A DNA stretch of 64,000 bases. Origin: Xanthocytophaga agilis (lineage in GTDB: Bacteria; Bacteroidota; Bacteroidia; Cytophagales; 172606-1). The notes beneath the pieces are model-generated. The model was not told where the DNA came from, did no database searches, and worked only from the letters and a program-made list of their open reading frames with translations. Where the stretch lies: contig NZ_JASJOU010000003.1 of the NCBI RefSeq assembly GCF_030068605.1, positions 1 through 64,000 on the forward strand. Direction: 5' to 3'. Positions within the stretch are counted from its first letter, which is position 1. Each line of letters begins with the position of its first letter. Of this stretch, positions 27,662 to 38,446 are shown in pieces. Position numbers and translations under genes: made by a program.

Positions 27662-29380
27662 TTATAAATTTCCTTTTTTGAATTCTGTTATAGCATAATT
27701 TGCTGCACGAGCCGTAAGAGCCATAAAGGTAAGCGATGGGTTTTGTGTAGAAGTAGATGTCATACAGGCTCCGTCTGTTACAAAAACGTTTTTACAGGCG
27801 TGCAATTGATTCCACTTATTCAACAAAGATGTTTTAGGATCTTTGCCCATACGTACCCCACCCATTTCGTGTATATCCAGACCTGGCGCTTTATTCGGAT
27901 TATCATGGGTTTTGATATTTTTAAATCCAGCTAAGGTCAACATCTCTGTCATTTGTGTATGAAAATCCTGAATCATCTTTTCATCATTGTCATCATAAGC
28001 AACAGAAACACGCAGTTGTGGTATACCCCAGGGATCTTTCAGGTTTGGATCTAATGCTACATAATTCGTCTCTTTCGGAATGGTTTCGCCCATCATATGC
28101 GAACCTGCCCTCCAGTTACCATATTTTTTAGCAGTCAGGTTTGTCTTCAGCTCTTCCCCCATACCGGAAGTGTCTGTATCCATCATCCGGAAAGCACTAA
28201 AACCAGCAGCATATCCTCTCAGAAAATCCGTTTCCTGTTTAAATACATTCCGGAATCGTGGAATATAACTGCCATTGGGGCGAATACCTTCTGTGATTGT
28301 ATCCAGATATCCTTCATATTCTGCAGAGATAGTAGTTCGGAAATTATGGAATGCCATATACTTGCCCAATAATCCATTGTCATTACCCAGGCCATTCGGA
28401 AAACGATGTGAGGTTGAGTTTAATAAAATCAGATTACTATTCAAACATGCCGCATTCACAAAAATTACACGGGCATAATACTCAGTCATTTGTTTGGTAT
28501 GAGCATCAATAACCCGTACTCCGGTAGCCTTATTTTTCTTTTCGTCAAAAATAATGGAGTGTACCACAGAATCGGGCTGTAAGGTCATCTTTCCGGTTTT
28601 GGCAGCCCAGGGCAATGTAGATGCATTGCTGCTGAAATACCCACCATATGGACACCCCCGCTGACAAAGAGACCGGTTCTGGCACTGAGCTCTCCCCTGC
28701 TGAAAATGGATGGGTTTAGGTTTGGTCAGGTGTGCACAACGTCCGATAATAATAGGGCGGGTTCCTTTGTAGTGTTTGGCCATCTGGTCAGTAAAATGCT
28801 TCTCCACACAGGACTGCTCATGAGGTGGAAGAAATTCGCCATCTGGTAATTGAGCCAGTCCATCTTTATTTCCGCTAATACCCGCAAACAGTTCGACATG
28901 GCTGTACCACGGAGCCAGTTCTGCATAGCTGATAGGCCATTCTACAGCAAATCCATCACGGGCAGGGCCATCAAAGTCATATTGTGACCAACGCTGCGTA
29001 CCACGTGCCCACATCAAGGACTTCCCTCCTACCTGATAGCCACGTATCCAGTCAAATGGTTTTTCCTGTACATACGGATGTTCGGCATCTTTTACAAAAA
29101 AGTGAGCAGCATCTTCATTAAACGCATAACAACGGCTCACAATGGGATTGGCATCTGTGACGGATTTGGGTAAACGTCCTCCATGCTCAAACTCCCACGG
29201 ATTCATCATCGTGGTTGGATAGTCTGTAATATGTTTTACATCCCGCCCCCGCTCTAACACCAATGTCTTTAATCCTTTTTCACAAAGCTCTTTGGCAGCC
29301 CAGCCACCACTGATACCTGAGCCAATCACAATGGCGTCGAAGGTACGTTCTTTGATTGAATCTATAGTTAAGAAAGCCAT
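27662..29380 (-). CDS. GMC-family FAD oxidoreductase, LacA/glucoside-3-dehydrogenase-like
   Basis: A 572-aa flavoprotein of the glucose-methanol-choline type. The FAD Rossmann motif is at residues 15-35 (AIVIGSGISGGWAAKEL). The Cys-rich CQNRSLCQRGCPYGG segment in the middle is typical of the gluconate/glucoside dehydrogenase subgroup. Catalytic residues appear in DIHEMGGVRMG (His) and TQNPSLTFMAL (Asn). No signal peptide is seen; export with the Tat-type small subunit is usual in this subgroup. Related complexes (LacABC) oxidise the C3 hydroxyl of glucosides and pass electrons to a cytochrome c, which is not in this window. Confidence 0.88.
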   Translation of the reverse strand: MAFLTIDSIKERTFDAIVIGSGISGGWAAKELCEKGLKTLVLERGRDVKHITDYPTTMMNPWEFEHGGRLPKSVTDANPIVSRCYAFNEDAAHFFVKDAEHPYVQEKPFDWIRGYQVGGKSLMWARGTQRWSQYDFDGPARDGFAVEWPISYAELAPWYSHVELFAGISGNKDGLAQLPDGEFLPPHEQSCVEKHFTDQMAKHYKGTRPIIIGRCAHLTKPKPIHFQQGRAQCQNRSLCQRGCPYGGYFSSNASTLPWAAKTGKMTLQPDSVVHSIIFDEKKNKATGVRVIDAHTKQMTEYYARVIFVNAACLNSNLILLNSTSHRFPNGLGNDNGLLGKYMAFHNFRTTISAEYEGYLDTITEGIRPNGSYIPRFRNVFKQETDFLRGYAAGFSAFRMMDTDTSGMGEELKTNLTAKKYGNWRAGSHMMGETIPKETNYVALDPNLKDPWGIPQLRVSVAYDDNDEKMIQDFHTQMTEMLTLAGFKNIKTHDNPNKAPGLDIHEMGGVRMGKDPKTSLLNKWNQLHACKNVFVTDGACMTSTSTQNPSLTFMALTARAANYAITEFKKGNL

Positions 29381-29411
29381 GACAAAATTCTGGAATAGAA
29401 AATGAAAAGAT

Positions 29412-29930
29412 TTACTTCTTCAGTGGTACACATCCATGAAAAAAACCAGGGGCCATATTATATCCCCTAAGATTCATCTGCACGTATTCGGAATTCATAT
29501 AACCTTGAATAGTCAGACTTTTAACCATGCTGATAAATTGCTTTGCTCCAGGATCAGCAGAGTCTTTCATTTTGGATAAGGTATCCAGGCGTTGTCTGGC
29601 ATCACATTCAGCGAATGGTTTGTTGTACCCTTGTCTGGCATTCTGATCTACCAGTACAAGTCCTTGTTTCAAATTGACTTGTGCCGTTTCACCATAGCAG
29701 TCAGTAATCATACGCATAGCATATTGATGTACTTTCAGCGATTTGGCTCCTGGTGTACTAGTTTCCGGAATGATGGTTTCTACGATTTCAGCCAGTAATG
29801 CTTCTTCTGTTGAGGCTAAGCCGGAAACGGGTCCAAGAGACTCAGGCGTCCAACCAGTAGCCCAGGCAGGTAATGCGACCATACCGCCCAGAGCTGCTAC
29901 CACATTTTTGAGTGCAGAACGTCGTTGCAT
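29412..29930 (-). CDS. gluconate 2-dehydrogenase subunit 3-like protein
   Basis: A 172-aa protein of the gluconate 2-dehydrogenase subunit 3 family (LacC-like). It starts with a twin-arginine-type leader (MQRRSALKNVVAALGGMVALPAWA). Next comes the helical domain with LLAEIVETIIPETSTPGAKSLKVHQYAMRMI, whose IPET/TPGA pattern is characteristic. It is thought to carry the GMC catalytic subunit across the membrane through the Tat system. It is the first gene of the operon, 31 bp upstream of the GMC gene. Confidence 0.85.
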   Translation of the reverse strand: MQRRSALKNVVAALGGMVALPAWATGWTPESLGPVSGLASTEEALLAEIVETIIPETSTPGAKSLKVHQYAMRMITDCYGETAQVNLKQGLVLVDQNARQGYNKPFAECDARQRLDTLSKMKDSADPGAKQFISMVKSLTIQGYMNSEYVQMNLRGYNMAPGFFHGCVPLKK

Positions 29931-30361
29931 GATAAAATAAATGTATTGGATGGGTTATAATTAAAGTACTGTTTCAACAAAATCTTTTACCTGATCTCCG
30001 GATTCAATCCTCCGGCAATTGTCTCACTTTTACGCTTACGGGTGTATATATCCGAATGTACGTTTTTATCAAACTAACTGATACTATTTATTTGTTAACT
30101 AGTCAAATGCACTGTTAGTATTATTTATTATAAAATGGAGGCTATTTCTTTATCAGCTAATAGCCTCCTGTTATAGGGGTATCGAAGTACTTGGATTAAA
30201 AAAATATTTTCACAATGTTGTAAATAAAACTAAAAAAATTAATTCTACCTCTTTTTTAGAGAAATATTTTAATGTATAATATAAATATAACAGGAAATCT
30301 ATAGTTTTAAGCCATTAAAGCGAAGTCGTATCTTATTTAATTCATTTATAGCTCAATTCGA
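29931..30361. other. divergent intergenic region with a hairpin
   Basis: About 430 bp between the sugar-oxidation operon (minus) and the Gfo/Idh gene (plus). It contains a perfect 10-bp inverted repeat, GGAGGCTATT (30137-30146) and AATAGCCTCC (30159-30168), with a 12-nt loop and no T-run. This may be an operator, an RNA leader structure or a stray terminator. No small gene is seen. Confidence 0.5.
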
Positions 30362-31444
30362 ATGTCACTGCAAAATCAACCTTTACGTGTATTAGTAGTA
30401 GGCTGTGGCAACATGGGAGCCTCCCATGCCTTAGCCTATAAGTCTATCGACGGATTTGAAATCTGCGGAATTGTTTCTACGGGAAAAAGCAAAGAAGTAT
30501 TGAATGAACGGTTAGGTGGTGGCTATCCGTTGTTTAGCGATTATGCTGTAGCATTGAAAGATACACAACCTGATGCAGTATGTATCTCGACCTATCCGGA
30601 TACACATGAACAGTTTGCCATCATGGCGCTGGAAGCTGGTTGTCATGTATTTATTGAGAAGCCTCTGGCTGATACGGTTGAGGGTGCGCAGCGAGTAGCA
30701 GAGGTGGCAAAGAAAACAGGGAAGAAAGTAGTAGTAGGTTATATACTACGCCATCATCCTTCCTGGGAGAAGTTTGTAGAGATTGCCCAACAGATAGGTA
30801 AACCGCTGGTAATGCGAATGAATCTGAATCAGCAAAGTCATGGGTATATGTGGGATGTACACCGTAACCTGATGAAAAGCCTGAGTCCGATTGTTGACTG
30901 TGGTGTACACTATATTGATGTCATGTGTCAGATGACACGCTCTAAACCAGTTCAGGTCAATGCCATTGGAGCACGATTGACAGAAGACATTCCTGCTGGA
31001 AACTATAATTATGGACAGTTACAGATTCGCTTTGAGGATGGTTCAGTAGGTTGGTATGAAGCCGGCTGGGGACCGATGATGAGTGAAACAGCCTTCTTCG
31101 TCAAAGATGTAATCGGTCCTAAAGGTTGTGTCTCTATTGTAGCCAAAGATGCAGGTGGAGCAGGTAAATCAGACAATGTGGATTCTCACACAAAAACCGA
31201 ATCACTACGACTACACCATGCGGCTATTAATGGCAATAATGAATTCACTAAACCTGATGAGTGGATTAACCTGACTGATGAACCAGATCATCAGGAGTTG
31301 TGTAATCGGGAGCAACGTTTCTTTCTGAAAGCTATTACAGAAAATGTTGATCTTACAGATCATGTAGAAGATGCAGTGAATAGTCTTCGTATCGCGTTTG
31401 CCTGTGATGAATCGGTACGGACAGGTCAGCCTGTGATGTTATAA
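30362..31444 (+). CDS. Gfo/Idh/MocA-family NAD(P)-dependent oxidoreductase
   Basis: A 360-aa sugar dehydrogenase-like enzyme. The N-terminal Rossmann fold has VLVVGCGNMGASHALAY (about residues 9-25). The family signature EKPLADT (about 100-106) contains the catalytic Lys, and the C-terminal alpha/beta domain includes DCGVHYIDVM with the conserved His. Members reduce or oxidise sugars, inositols or keto-sugars. Divergent to the GMC/DUF1080 unit, it could interconvert a 3-keto sugar and the parent sugar in the cytoplasm; that link is inference from position. Confidence 0.85.
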   Translation: MSLQNQPLRVLVVGCGNMGASHALAYKSIDGFEICGIVSTGKSKEVLNERLGGGYPLFSDYAVALKDTQPDAVCISTYPDTHEQFAIMALEAGCHVFIEKPLADTVEGAQRVAEVAKKTGKKVVVGYILRHHPSWEKFVEIAQQIGKPLVMRMNLNQQSHGYMWDVHRNLMKSLSPIVDCGVHYIDVMCQMTRSKPVQVNAIGARLTEDIPAGNYNYGQLQIRFEDGSVGWYEAGWGPMMSETAFFVKDVIGPKGCVSIVAKDAGGAGKSDNVDSHTKTESLRLHHAAINGNNEFTKPDEWINLTDEPDHQELCNREQRFFLKAITENVDLTDHVEDAVNSLRIAFACDESVRTGQPVML

Positions 31445-31474
31445 TTGTCTTAATTATACAGTCTCATCATGAAG

Positions 31475-31510
31475 CCAGAGTCCACACTTTTTTTAAAGTA
31501 TAGACTCTGG
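31475..31510 (+). terminator. terminator of the Gfo/Idh gene
   Basis: CCAGAGTC (31475-31482) pairs with GACTCTGG (31503-31510), and inner bases extend the pairing partly (CACTTT with AAAGTA). It is followed by TTTTCTTTTG, 30 bp after the stop. Confidence 0.75.
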
Positions 31511-31670
31511 TTTTCTTTTGCTTGCTTTCCGACATTGTTGTTCTATTTTTTCTAAAGTTTCTCTTCCTGAGTTTGTTTATTATCCCTTTCTTCACCCTTC
31601 CGCCGTCCTCTTCATTTTTTGCTTGTCCTCATGGAAATATTTCTCTTTCTCTTCCTATCCTTCCTCCGTT

Positions 31671-31782
31671 GTCCTCCTGTAAGGATCTTGTGACAAGACC
31701 GGTGGCCTTTCCGATTGGAGTATATTCTTTCTATAATAGCACAAACGCAACTCTATTTGTCAAGAGATCCTTTCAGGAGGAT
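31671..31782 (-). repeat. MITE-like dispersed repeat, copy A
   Basis: A 112-bp element with terminal inverted repeats: GTCCTCCTGTAAGGATC at 31671-31687 and GATCCTTTCAGGAGGA at 31766-31781 (one mismatch over the shared part). Read on minus, its interior shares several blocks with the element at 39794-39926 in the same order: TGACAAATAGAG, ACTCCAATCG, then CCGGTCTTG. It carries no gene; a 93-codon frame across it is an artefact. It lies in the 510-bp gap between two convergent genes. The rest of the gap is pyrimidine-rich with no other feature. Confidence 0.7.
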
Positions 31783-31957
31783 AGGGAGGGATTGAGATAC
31801 TAAAGATGAGTGTTTTCTCTTTATACATAGAATATACGAAGACACCAACTTCATAAAAAGAAGATTCCTTGCATCTGTACTTCCACACACATTTAAAGGC
31901 AGCTTTCTCTTTTAACAAACTCTCATTCAAAATTTGAGATGATCATGTTTAGCTGTT

Positions 31958-32524
31958 TCAGAGATTAGCCAGAAAGGTTTCGGTCAGTTTGGTATACAAA
32001 TCAGTATTGGATAGCCCTGTGGTGTCAATGTCATATACATACTTGACAAATCCTACTTTTCGTAGCTCTGCATGAAATTCCTGTATCTCTCCTGGCCCGT
32101 ACACTTTGACAGGATTTCCAAAGCCAATGTGATTAATAGGTATAAATGTATTCTCTGGACAGAATGTCCCTACATGGATGATTCCATTTACAGCCAGCAC
32201 GGTTCCATTGGATAACTCGGCTCCATGAAAGATAGTAGCATTGGTAGCAATAAAACAGGCTTTATGAATGATAGCTCCCGTAATGCAGGCTTTAGGTCCT
32301 ACCAATACATTATCACCTATCAAACAGGGAAACTTCTTATTGCTACGAATAATGGCATTTTCCATAATCACGGTGTTGTTACCAATATGAATAGAGCCAC
32401 CATTGGCTGTAATAATAGATCCGGATCCGATATAGGTATTTTCGCCAATAGTTACATCTCCTTCAATGATAACTCCCTGCATGATACGGGCTGAAGGATG
32501 AATAGTAGGTTGTAGATTCGACAT
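31958..32524 (-). CDS. hexapeptide-repeat protein, gamma-carbonic anhydrase-like
   Basis: A 188-aa left-handed beta-helix protein with repeated hexapeptides, ARIMQGVIIEGDVTIGENTYIGSG onward to about residue 150. It resembles the gamma-carbonic-anhydrase-like YrdA/PaaY group and related acyltransferases. I could not confirm the full set of three zinc-binding His, so enzymatic activity is open. It is monocistronic with a -7 candidate 52 bp upstream. Confidence 0.75.
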   Translation of the reverse strand: MSNLQPTIHPSARIMQGVIIEGDVTIGENTYIGSGSIITANGGSIHIGNNTVIMENAIIRSNKKFPCLIGDNVLVGPKACITGAIIHKACFIATNATIFHGAELSNGTVLAVNGIIHVGTFCPENTFIPINHIGFGNPVKVYGPGEIQEFHAELRKVGFVKYVYDIDTTGLSNTDLYTKLTETFLANL

Positions 32525-32575
32525 AGAATTGTTGGTGGTTAGATTGTAATCAAGACCTTATTTCTCAAAAGAATG

Positions 32576-32583
32576 CAAATATA
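32576..32583 (-). promoter_or_regulatory. candidate -7 element of the hexapeptide-repeat gene
   Basis: CAAATATA on plus reads TATATTTG on minus (TAnnTTTG). No clear TTG at the expected distance. Confidence 0.35.
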
Positions 32584-32658
32584 AGTTTCATCATATGTTG
32601 ATAAAAAATAACGTATGTTTTACGTCTATAATACATTATTCATTGACCAAAAAGACCG

Positions 32659-32666
32659 TATTTTTG
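32659..32666 (+). promoter_or_regulatory. candidate -7 element of the DUF4139 gene
   Basis: TATTTTTG, a TAnnTTTG box 41 bp upstream of the ATG. The nearest TTG is only 13 bases away, so the -33 element is not convincing. Confidence 0.35.
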
Positions 32667-32707
32667 GGAAGTTATAAACTTTATACACTTTTTAGCCGAA
32701 TCCGTCT

Positions 32708-34315
32708 ATGAAAAAAATAGTCTTTCTCCTTTTTCTGTTATCTACTTACTACCTTACCCAAGCTCAACAGCCTCAAAGTATTCAAACAGAATCCAGAATA
32801 GAGGAGGTAACTGTCTATCTGGATGGGGCTGAAATCAAAAATAGCCAGGCAATACGCCTTATCAAAGGGAAAAATACCATAAACTTTAAAGGTCTGTCTC
32901 CATTCCTGGAAGAAAGGAGTATACAGATAACTCCCAAAGGAGAGGTAGAAATATTATCCATATCTACAGGAACAAGAACAATAACTCCTGAAGAAGTGGA
33001 TTTAAGAATCAAAAGGCAAACAGATAGTATAAAAATACTTCAACAACAGATTGAACTGGTGACCAATCAGATAGATGCATACAATACAGAAAAGAAACTC
33101 CTAAGCGAAAATCAGAAACTAGGTGGAAAAGAGAGTGGAACTACCATAACTGAGTTAATGAAAGCTGCTGATTTTTATCGTGACCGAACCCTCAAAATCA
33201 ATAATTCACTTACTACACTCAATATACAATTAAAAAGTCTGTCTGTTAGCCTGGATTCTGTTTCCAAGCAATCCGAACATTTAAAGACACAAATAGATAC
33301 CAGACGAAAAGAAATTAATCTTGTTGTATCCTCAGCTACCGAGCAACGTGTAGAATTTGAAATCCGGTACATTGTTCATAATGCCAGTTGGGAAGCTACC
33401 TATGATTTGATTGCAACTGATATCAGTAAGCCTGTATCACTTAAATATAATGCACGTATTTATAATGGTACAGGGATAGACTGGAAAGATGTTAAACTTA
33501 CGTTGTCAACGGCTGATCCTTCGTTGGAAGCATCACGCCCTTATCTTAGCACCTGGATTTTAAATTATAACTCTGGAGCCAATGAAGGATTGGTACAAAA
33601 TCAACTTTTTAATCAGCAAAACTGGTCTGCCAAGGAAGAGGGATCGTCAGGAGATGAAGGAATAACAGTTTCTGAATTAGCTGCGACATTTAAAATAGAC
33701 AAGATCCATACAATTCCAACCAACAAAGATTCGTATCAGATTCATATTTCCGATCACAATCTGAATGCGCTATACGAGTATCTTACCATTCCTAAAGTGG
33801 ATATGAGTGCTTTTCTGCTAGCAAAAGTTACAGGCTGGAAACAACTAAATCTTATCGATGGCAAAGCCAATGTGTATTTTGGAAATACATACATAGGTGA
33901 ATCCAACATTAATACACAGCTATTGGGAGATACACTGGACTTATCTCTCGGGCGTGATAATCAGGTAATCGTGAAACGGACCAAAGTCGAAGATTTTGCA
34001 GCAAACAAATCCATTGGAGGAAAGAAAAGCGAAGCACTGGTTTACGAAATTTCAATTCGAAACAACCGACCAACCCCTGTTCAAATCAAAATTCAAGATC
34101 AGGTACCTATATCTCAGGAAAGTGATATTAGTGTAGAAACAGACGAAATTTCCGGAGCAGAACTGGATACACCATCCGGACGATTACAATGGAAACGCCA
34201 GATATCACCAGGGGAAATTGTCAAATACAAAATTGCTTTTACAGTCAAATATCCAAAAAACAAAACTCTTTCGCTGCGAAAAAGCAGGGTTGTACGCACT
34301 CCGAGATTCAAGTAA
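32708..34315 (+). CDS. DUF4139/DUF4140 protein, mucoidy inhibitor-like
   Basis: A 535-aa secreted or periplasmic protein. A signal peptide (FLLFLLSTYYLTQAQ) precedes an N-terminal DUF4140 beta domain (EEVTVYLDGAEIKN, INFKGLSPFLEERSIQI). A coiled coil follows at about 95-215, and then a C-terminal DUF4139 domain (about 220-535, IRYIVHNASWEATYDLIA, then TLSTADPS). Proteins of this type are annotated as mucoidy-inhibitor MuiA-like, but their biochemical role is not known. Length is normal. The gene is a single unit with a clean terminator. Confidence 0.85.
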   Translation: MKKIVFLLFLLSTYYLTQAQQPQSIQTESRIEEVTVYLDGAEIKNSQAIRLIKGKNTINFKGLSPFLEERSIQITPKGEVEILSISTGTRTITPEEVDLRIKRQTDSIKILQQQIELVTNQIDAYNTEKKLLSENQKLGGKESGTTITELMKAADFYRDRTLKINNSLTTLNIQLKSLSVSLDSVSKQSEHLKTQIDTRRKEINLVVSSATEQRVEFEIRYIVHNASWEATYDLIATDISKPVSLKYNARIYNGTGIDWKDVKLTLSTADPSLEASRPYLSTWILNYNSGANEGLVQNQLFNQQNWSAKEEGSSGDEGITVSELAATFKIDKIHTIPTNKDSYQIHISDHNLNALYEYLTIPKVDMSAFLLAKVTGWKQLNLIDGKANVYFGNTYIGESNINTQLLGDTLDLSLGRDNQVIVKRTKVEDFAANKSIGGKKSEALVYEISIRNNRPTPVQIKIQDQVPISQESDISVETDEISGAELDTPSGRLQWKRQISPGEIVKYKIAFTVKYPKNKTLSLRKSRVVRTPRFK

Positions 34316-34352
34316 CCCCAACATACATGCCAGAAGATCTGGTTTATATAAC

Positions 34353-34385
34353 AAACGCCTGTCCAGTAAGAAGAGACAGGCGTTT
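34353..34385. terminator. shared terminator of the DUF4139 and DsbA-like genes
   Basis: AAACGCCTGTC (34353-34363), 11-nt loop, GACAGGCGTTT (34375-34385). A perfect 11-bp stem between convergent genes. Confidence 0.85.
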
Positions 34386-34405
34386 TGATAGGTATTCTCA
34401 GAAAC

Positions 34406-35323
34406 TTATTTTACTTTGTAGAGAGACCCGGTTTTGATAGCATGCTTCTCCAGCTTTCCTTCCTGAACTAACTTTTCCAGCTGAAGAGTCGACTCTTCTA
34501 CAGAGACCTCTGCCAAAACGGCGTATTCTTTAGGGGTCAATGTTGGATAATGTGTAAAAAGAGAAAAAGGCGAGTCAATAACAATCTGTTGTTTTTTGGC
34601 AGTAGGAAATACTTTCTGGACAGCACCTTCAAAGATCTCATAGGGTTTAAACCCATACACCATACATTGATTATTGTCTGCATCTGAAAAGAACATAGTT
34701 GGAAAACCTCTTACACCCAGTGACCGACCATAAGATAAATCTTCTTCAAAAAGTTGTTTCCCTTTCTCCTTAACATCTTCTTTTAACTGAAAAGTATCTA
34801 GTCCTACGGCTGCTGCAGCTTTTTGTATATGCTCCCATCGGGTAATGTTCTTTTTCTCCAAAAAGACAAATTCACGCAGCTTACGCAGGAAGGCTACAGC
34901 CTTTTCTTTATCCTGTAACTCTGCAGCCTTTACTGCAATAGAAGGAGGATACGAAGAATCCAATGGATCTTCCAGCCATACATCGCCATCAATAGGCATA
35001 TCATAGTGCAAACTCACTTCGTCCCAATGATATGACACATCACTGGGTTTACTTATTCCTCCACTATTATAACTCCAGTCGGGCAGTAGTCCTCCCATAC
35101 GATACTCGATATCAATGTACTTTCCGTACTCCAGTTTCAGCTTCCGTAATTGAGGTTCAATACCCCAGCAGGTTGAACAGATCGGATCAGTATAATAGAG
35201 TATCTTTACAGGCTTTTGGCCCGCTACCGCTTTTACAGATTCGGTCTTCTCATCTCCTGCTGGTATTTCACATACACCACTTGCGGGATCACATAAAAGT
35301 GGATTTTTGATTTCCTGGTTCAT
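34406..35323 (-). CDS. DsbA-family thioredoxin-fold protein, SpxH/FrnE-like
   Basis: About 305 aa from the Met at 35323 (a 12-residue longer start exists at 35359). Residues 40-260 form a DsbA-type thioredoxin fold with inserted helical domain. The active site is DPICSTCWG, a CxxC with residues STC. GFPTMFFSD holds the cis-proline. The N-terminal CDPASGVCEIP segment adds a second Cys pair. The C-terminal 50 residues look like a small helical tail (LTPKEYAVLAEVSVEESTLQ). No signal peptide, so it is cytosolic like SpxH, the ClpXP adaptor, rather than periplasmic DsbA. Its partner is unknown. Confidence 0.8.
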   Translation of the reverse strand: MNQEIKNPLLCDPASGVCEIPAGDEKTESVKAVAGQKPVKILYYTDPICSTCWGIEPQLRKLKLEYGKYIDIEYRMGGLLPDWSYNSGGISKPSDVSYHWDEVSLHYDMPIDGDVWLEDPLDSSYPPSIAVKAAELQDKEKAVAFLRKLREFVFLEKKNITRWEHIQKAAAAVGLDTFQLKEDVKEKGKQLFEEDLSYGRSLGVRGFPTMFFSDADNNQCMVYGFKPYEIFEGAVQKVFPTAKKQQIVIDSPFSLFTHYPTLTPKEYAVLAEVSVEESTLQLEKLVQEGKLEKHAIKTGSLYKVK

Positions 35324-35550
35324 TATCTTTTTCTGTTTATCATTGACATCCTTACTCAAAACCGCCTGTTTTCCAGAATGATTCCGACATGATGTATAAC
35401 TCTTTGTGTAGGATTAATTTGTAACTCGACAGCAAAGTTGGTTACTATTCATCCATCAGTCAATTAGTCAGAAAAATATGACTATATTCCATAATGATTC
35501 ATGAAACGCTTTTTACTAAAATAGAATACTGCTGACTATTTTTTGTCAAA

Positions 35551-36090
35551 CTAGTGAGCCTTCAAAAACTTTAAATACTCATTGAGCTTAGGAGAGTTCG
35601 CATCAACTCTCAGTATAAACTTGTTAATTCCCTCTGCCTGAAAACAATCAAATAAACGCTGAATAACATGCATTTTGGTATTCTTGTCTGCAAGAATTAC
35701 AAACCGTTCTATATCTTTATCATCTGAAGAAGAAAGAATAGAATGAATGGTTTGCTGAAATGCATTAAATAAAGGCATAGGAATCAAATGAGAATTCCGT
35801 TTTTTATTATCTACCAATACACACAGCCATTGTGTTTTGTCCAGATATATTTCTGTGATCTTTCCATCAATTACCGAACATGTATTCCAACTTACTGTAT
35901 CCGGTAATCTGACATGCATTTCATTAAAATCTCCGAGACCTCGAAAAGAAGAACTAATCATATAAAAAGTAGCAATCATAAATCCTATCACAGCCAGCAG
36001 ACTGACATCAGGGACTAAGTTTGGGTAGTGTCTGCTTCCAGGTCTCATTTGTTTTTTTCCAATAGGATGCGACACACATTGGAATTCCAT
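35551..36090 (-). CDS. ExbD/TolR-like protein
   Basis: A 179-aa protein with one N-terminal membrane helix (LLAVIGFMIATFYMISS) preceded by PNLVPDVS. The Asp in this segment resembles the conserved helix Asp of ExbD. The C-terminal periplasmic domain (about 115-175, FVILADKNTKMHVIQRLFDCFQAEGINKFIL) matches the ExbD/TolR fold pattern. ExbD works with ExbB and TonB to energise outer-membrane transport, yet no exbB or tonB is adjacent, so this is an orphan copy. The start could be Met15 at 36048. Confidence 0.6.
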   Translation of the reverse strand: MEFQCVSHPIGKKQMRPGSRHYPNLVPDVSLLAVIGFMIATFYMISSSFRGLGDFNEMHVRLPDTVSWNTCSVIDGKITEIYLDKTQWLCVLVDNKKRNSHLIPMPLFNAFQQTIHSILSSSDDKDIERFVILADKNTKMHVIQRLFDCFQAEGINKFILRVDANSPKLNEYLKFLKAH

Positions 36091-36170
36091 ATTTATTGTA
36101 CATTTTTCATGTACTTGCTACAAAACTAAAGAGCTAAACTTTTTTCTAGGAAAGTTCAAACAAGTTTTTA

Positions 36171-36178
36171 TACCTTTG
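36171..36178 (+). promoter_or_regulatory. candidate -7 element of the thiamine operon
   Basis: TACCTTTG, a perfect TAnnTTTG box, directly upstream of the riboswitch, so transcription would begin at about its 5' end. No TTG at -33; TTC is present. Confidence 0.5.
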
Positions 36179-36182
36179 TCCT

Positions 36183-36262
36183 AAGCTTTAGGGGTGCCTT
36201 AACTGGCTGAGATGATACCCTTGGAACCTGATCCGGTTAGTACCGGCGAAGGGAAAAGTACC
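36183..36262 (+). promoter_or_regulatory. TPP riboswitch (THI element)
   Basis: The THI-box core is plain: GGGGTGCC (36191-36198), CTGAGATGATACCCTTGGAACCTGATC (about 36207-36233) with its invariant CTGAGA and ACCTGATC, then GGTTAGTACCGGCGAAGGGA. The aptamer binds thiamine pyrophosphate and should repress the downstream thi operon. The expression platform lies between about 36263 and thiS at 36343. I see no T-rich terminator there, so control may be translational, but the switching helix was not resolved. Confidence 0.92.
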
Positions 36263-36342
36263 GCAACACACTATAGTAGTGCTATATCCATAGCATTCTC
36301 CTCCTGTGTAGCCACTCCTGAAGTCATAACCTATTTTCAGGA

Positions 36343-38392
<2,050 letters not shown>

Positions 38393-38446
38393 GTTATTCA
38401 CTATGGCCTGTTGTGGTTCCTGTAAATCAACCACAACAGGTTTAAA

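Noticed and set aside
31522-31803. 93-codon plus-strand open frame
   Set aside because: It covers the MITE-like repeat and a pyrimidine-rich stretch; the translation is low-complexity Leu/Ser/Phe/Pro with no start context, so it is not a gene.
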